The notes under the pieces were generated by a model. The model had not been told where the DNA came from. It did not search any database and worked only from the letters and a program-made list of their open reading frames with translations. A stretch of DNA of 34,067 nt, taken from an uncultured Prolixibacteraceae bacterium (GTDB lineage Bacteria > Bacteroidota > Bacteroidia > Bacteroidales > Prolixibacteraceae). Location of the stretch: assembly GCA_937915865.1 (NCBI GenBank), contig CALGIG010000084.1, positions 1 to 34,067 of the forward strand, read 5' to 3'. Positions 31,742 through 34,067 of this stretch are shown here, one piece after another (position 1 is the stretch's first letter; every line of letters begins with the position of its first letter). A program made the position numbers and the translations under genes.

Positions 31742-33311
31742 GGCTTGCTCCTCCTTCTGTTTTAGGTCCGATTTTAATTTGTCGTAACATGATTTTCAGT
31801 TCGGCAATCAACAATGTTGTGAAAATGATTGCAAACAACCAGAAAGTAACCTGAACGGCTCCCGAACTAATTTTTGTAACTGCTGCCATTGTTGGCATTA
31901 AATCCTGTATAACCCAGGGCTGACGACCAACTTCGGCCACAATCCAACCTGCCTGACTGGCAATGTATGCCAAAGGGATGGTCCAGATTGCAATCCACAA
32001 AAATTTACGTTTCTTATGCACTTTGCCTTTTAAAGTATAGAACAGTGCAAAGAAGAAGAATAGAATAAAATAAAAGCCCAGAACGACCATGATGTGAAAG
32101 CTGTAAAACGACAACGGCACACTTGGCACAAGCGTATGAGGATCGGAAATGTATCCGTAACCAAAATATTTGAAATAGCCATTCTGGAAATCTTTACTCA
32201 TAATTTCAGTTTTCAATGAGTCGGCAGCAGCTTTGTTTCCGCCCTTTTTAGCTTCCTTGAAAGCTGTCAGCTTTTCGATGGCGATTTTTCCGCGTTTAAT
32301 TTTGTCCTCAGCGCTCATTACACCATACTTTTCATTCCCCCTGATCAAGTCATTTACACCGGGAACAAAAGCATCCCAGTTCAGAAATGCCATGTAGGAA
32401 AGAATATTCGGAATTTCAATTTTTACTGAAAAATCTTTCAGGTTTTCATTGGATGGGTCGGCCTTATTTTGTGAAATAAAACCTAAAGCTACCAAACCAG
32501 CTCCCTCGCTTCCGTTGTATAAACCTTCAAATGAAGCAAATTTCATCGGTTGGTCGTGAGCAATTGTTCTGGCCGAACTATCGCCTGTAAGAATAGTATA
32601 AAATATGGATAATAAACCGAATATTGCACCAACAACAATGCTTTTCCTCGCAAATGTAATTTCTCTTCCTTTCAGGATAAACCACGCCGAAACGCCAATA
32701 ACAAAAATTGAGGCCAGTACAAAACCCGAAGACGTTGTGTGCAGAAACTTGTGAACAGCCATTGGCGAGAATAAAACATCCCAGAAACTGACCATTTCCA
32801 TACGGGCTGTTTCAGGATTAAAAACCATTCCGGTTGGTTTCTGCATCCAGCCATTGGCTACCAAAATCCACAAAGCAGAAAGGTTAGCCCCAATAGCAGT
32901 TAACCATGTTGAAATCAAATGGAACTTTTTGCTCACTTTGTTCCAGCCAAAGAACATAATAGCGATGAACGTTGACTCCATAAAAAATGCCAAAATCCCC
33001 TCAATAGCCAGTGGCGCACCAAAAATATCGCCAACAAACCACGAATAGTTCGACCAGTTGGTGCCAAACTCAAATTCGAGAATGATACCAGTTGCCACGC
33101 CAATAGCGAAATTAATTCCAAAGAGGGTCATCCAGAATTTGGTAATTCGCTTCCATTCCGGGTTACCTGTTTTTACATAAAGGGTTTCCATTATTGCAAC
33201 CAGGATTCCCAATCCCAGCGTTAATGGCACAAAAACCCAATGATACATGGCCGTTAAGGCAAATTGAGCCCTCGACCAGTCGACTAAAGAAACATCGATT
33301 CCTTCAAGCAT
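31734..33311 (-). CDS. cydA: Cytochrome bd ubiquinol oxidase subunit I
   Basis: Binds hemes b558, b595 and d and oxidises quinol. The protein has 525 residues, standard length. The axial ligands are visible: His24 in MYHWVFVPLTLG, His191 in KFLHTTSSGF and Met408 in FHIMVVLG. Glu104 and Glu112 in AIEGILAFFMEST correspond to E. coli Glu99 and Glu107. In the quinol loop Lys257 and Glu262 (QPMKFASFEG) match E. coli Lys252 and Glu257. The Q-loop carries a Lys/Ala-rich hydrophilic stretch (about residues 338-380). GRQPWVIQDLMPT is a conserved C-terminal landmark. It follows DUF4492 by 14 bp and overlaps cydB. Confidence 0.98.
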   Translation of the reverse strand: MLEGIDVSLVDWSRAQFALTAMYHWVFVPLTLGLGILVAIMETLYVKTGNPEWKRITKFWMTLFGINFAIGVATGIILEFEFGTNWSNYSWFVGDIFGAPLAIEGILAFFMESTFIAIMFFGWNKVSKKFHLISTWLTAIGANLSALWILVANGWMQKPTGMVFNPETARMEMVSFWDVLFSPMAVHKFLHTTSSGFVLASIFVIGVSAWFILKGREITFARKSIVVGAIFGLLSIFYTILTGDSSARTIAHDQPMKFASFEGLYNGSEGAGLVALGFISQNKADPSNENLKDFSVKIEIPNILSYMAFLNWDAFVPGVNDLIRGNEKYGVMSAEDKIKRGKIAIEKLTAFKEAKKGGNKAAADSLKTEIMSKDFQNGYFKYFGYGYISDPHTLVPSVPLSFYSFHIMVVLGFYFILFFFFALFYTLKGKVHKKRKFLWIAIWTIPLAYIASQAGWIVAEVGRQPWVIQDLMPTMAAVTKISSGAVQVTFWLFAIIFTTLLIAELKIMLRQIKIGPKTEGGASHV

Positions 33312-33325
33312 AGGTTTTTTAATTA

Positions 33326-33541
33326 TTAGTTGATATTTGTTAAATTCTCTAACACATGATTGCTTCTGTCCTGATCGGTTTTAAAGTTCGTCTTCAGGAA
33401 ATTAGGAAAGAAGAAAATCTTAAGGATAACAAACATGACGAAAAGTTTGATCAGGATAACCAGCCAAACTTGCTTGCCCCATCGCGGAAGATTTGAGAAA
33501 CCTTCGGAATAAAACCGAAAAATACGCCTAAATAAATTCAT
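33326..33541 (-). CDS. DUF4492 domain protein
   Basis: A 71-residue protein with one membrane helix (about residues 25-47: VWLVILIKLFVMFVILKIFF in part), preceded by MNLFRRIFRFYSEGFSNLP, an amphipathic Arg/Phe-rich segment, and followed by a polar tail. This is the DUF4492 pattern (FYxxGFxxL then a helix then FPNFL), a family known from the position just upstream of cydA in Bacteroidota and Campylobacterota. Function is not established; assembly or stabilisation of cytochrome bd is the obvious proposal. It is the first gene of the cyd operon, 14 bp ahead of cydA. No convincing promoter could be picked upstream, although TATCTTTT and TAACTTTA strings are present. Confidence 0.85.
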   Translation of the reverse strand: MNLFRRIFRFYSEGFSNLPRWGKQVWLVILIKLFVMFVILKIFFFPNFLKTNFKTDQDRSNHVLENLTNIN

Positions 33542-33750
33542 AGCTCAAATGGTGAAACGGTTTTATTAAAAGTAACCGGAACTTCTACCCTCTTTACTTT
33601 TAAAAAGATAAGCCAAAGCTCCAATAGATTACCGATTAGTTGATGTATAAAGTTAGGTTGATTTTTAATATAGAAAAGCCCCGGTTGTCAAAAATCAGAT
33701 AGATAATTTTGATGACTAATAGATTCTGGCAATAAGTAATGAAAATAAAA

Positions 33751-33799
33751 TAATGTTGTATTTCTATTCGTGTTTTATATGGACTCACCCCAGCGCATC
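33751..33799. repeat. Direct repeat, first copy (241-bp spacing)
   Basis: 49 bp matching 33992-34040 at 43 positions. Both run from TAATGT(T/C)GTATTTCT through GTTTTATA(T/C)GGACTCACCC to GCGCATC. The repeat covers DNA flanking the palindromic element as well as its first part, so the duplicated unit is wider than the element itself. Confidence 0.75.
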
Positions 33800-33918
33800 G
33801 TTCGACTGAGACTTCGGCGTGAGCTCAGTCGAACGCTCACGCCGAAGTCTGCGATGCTACCCCCTCTCTACTCTGGTAGAGAGGGGGAAACGGCCGCTTT
33901 GCGGATGTCGGGGTGAGT
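33783..33918. repeat. 136-bp palindromic element bounded by ACTCACCCC
   Basis: Begins ACTCACCCC (33783-33791) and ends GGGGTGAGT (33910-33918). Inside are the 50-nt insert at 33800-33849 and a perfect 12-bp stem CCCCCTCTCTAC/GTAGAGAGGGGG with a TCTG loop (33860-33887). A second, incomplete copy begins at 34024. Confidence 0.75.
33800..33849. repeat. 50-nt insert with interlocked inverted repeats
   Basis: Two perfect inverted pairs alternate in A-B-A'-B' order: GTTCGACTGAG (33800-33810) with CTCAGTCGAAC (33824-33834), and GACTTCGGCGTGAG (33810-33823) with CTCACGCCGAAGTC (33836-33849). The other copy of the host element (34024 onward) goes straight from GCGCATC to TGCGATGCT, so these 50 nt were cleanly inserted here or cleanly lost there. 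Confidence 0.8.
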
Positions 33919-33991
33919 ACAAAAGATATGACAATAAACTCCGGCTGGAGTTGAATATTTCATTCTCATTAATTAAGCAATGTGAAAGAAA

Positions 33992-34067
33992 TAATGTCGT
34001 ATTTCTGTTGGCGTTTTATACGGACTCACCCCCGCGCATCTGCGATGCTACCCCCTCTCTACCAGAG
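33992..34067. repeat. Second, truncated copy of the right-end repeat
   Basis: Repeats the unit that starts at 33751, lacks the 50-nt insert, and runs through TGCGATGCTACCCCCTCTC to ACCAGAG at the last base, in the middle of the terminal hairpin. The rest lies outside the window. Confidence 0.75.

Larger units (their letters stand above)
33542..34067. other. Non-coding region with repeats at the right end
   Basis: 526 bp without a credible gene. 33542-33720 is plain AT-rich upstream DNA of the cyd operon. 33751-34067 consists of repeated palindromic elements, listed separately, and the second copy is cut off by the end of the window, as often happens where an assembly stops in a repeat. Confidence 0.7.

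Noticed and set aside
33783..34067. CRISPR array at the right end
   Set aside because: Only two repeat copies, of unequal size and palindromic, without regular spacers; no cas genes in the window.

Overview
The window is a chromosomal segment of a Bacteroidota bacterium. The gene content and order look most like class Bacteroidia, perhaps the Marinilabiliales/Prolixibacter side, but that rank is a guess. Support comes from several sources: two OmpH/Skp genes beside BamA and UppS, a DUF6089 outer-membrane protein, a DUF4492 gene in front of cydAB, a short NuoG without the molybdopterin domain, and TAnnTTTG-type -7 promoter elements. No tRNA, rRNA, CRISPR array, phage gene or transposase gene was found.

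Layout. (1) 1-2200: an AT-rich leader, a sugar-phosphate nucleotidyltransferase gene (+) with a recognisable promoter, and a convergent murI. (2) 2237-9333 (-): an envelope block (DUF6089 - uppS - bamA - ompH - ompH) ending at a clear terminator, preceded by a nadK / CBS-domain pair. UppS makes the undecaprenyl carrier, BamA inserts outer-membrane barrels and the Skp proteins escort them. (3) 9400-10933 (+): pdxJ and an alpha/beta-hydrolase. (4) 10974-15221 (-): a Gfo/Idh/MocA oxidoreductase overlapping malQ, and an exported GH51 arabinofuranosidase with its own promoter and terminator. (5) 15531-28844 (+): a complete 14-gene nuoA-N operon for respiratory complex I, with C and D separate and the NuoEFG module present. 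Several gaps carry short repeats, and one repeat supplies the last codons and stop of nuoJ. (6) 28878-29771 (-): a decayed two-gene cassette. Its first gene is interrupted by a 270-bp MITE-like element with inverted ends and 13-bp flanking direct repeats, and also carries a second frame-breaking lesion. (7) 29918-33541 (-): a Spy/LTxxQ-type periplasmic protein, then DUF4492 - cydA - cydB - a 45-residue CydX-like membrane peptide. (8) 33542-34067: non-coding, with a 241-bp-spaced repeated unit whose second copy runs off the window end; the first copy contains a 50-nt insertion of two interlocked inverted repeats.

Together the nuo and cyd blocks form a short respiratory chain: NADH to quinone through complex I, then quinol to oxygen through cytochrome bd. 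This suits an organism able to respire at low oxygen while also using plant-type polysaccharides (GH51, MalQ). I see no large undescribed multi-gene system. The most unusual items are the MITE and the gene it broke, the hexanucleotide Gly-Tyr repeat inside the BamA barrel, the repeats woven into the nuo operon, the CydX-like peptide and the interlocked repeat near the right end.
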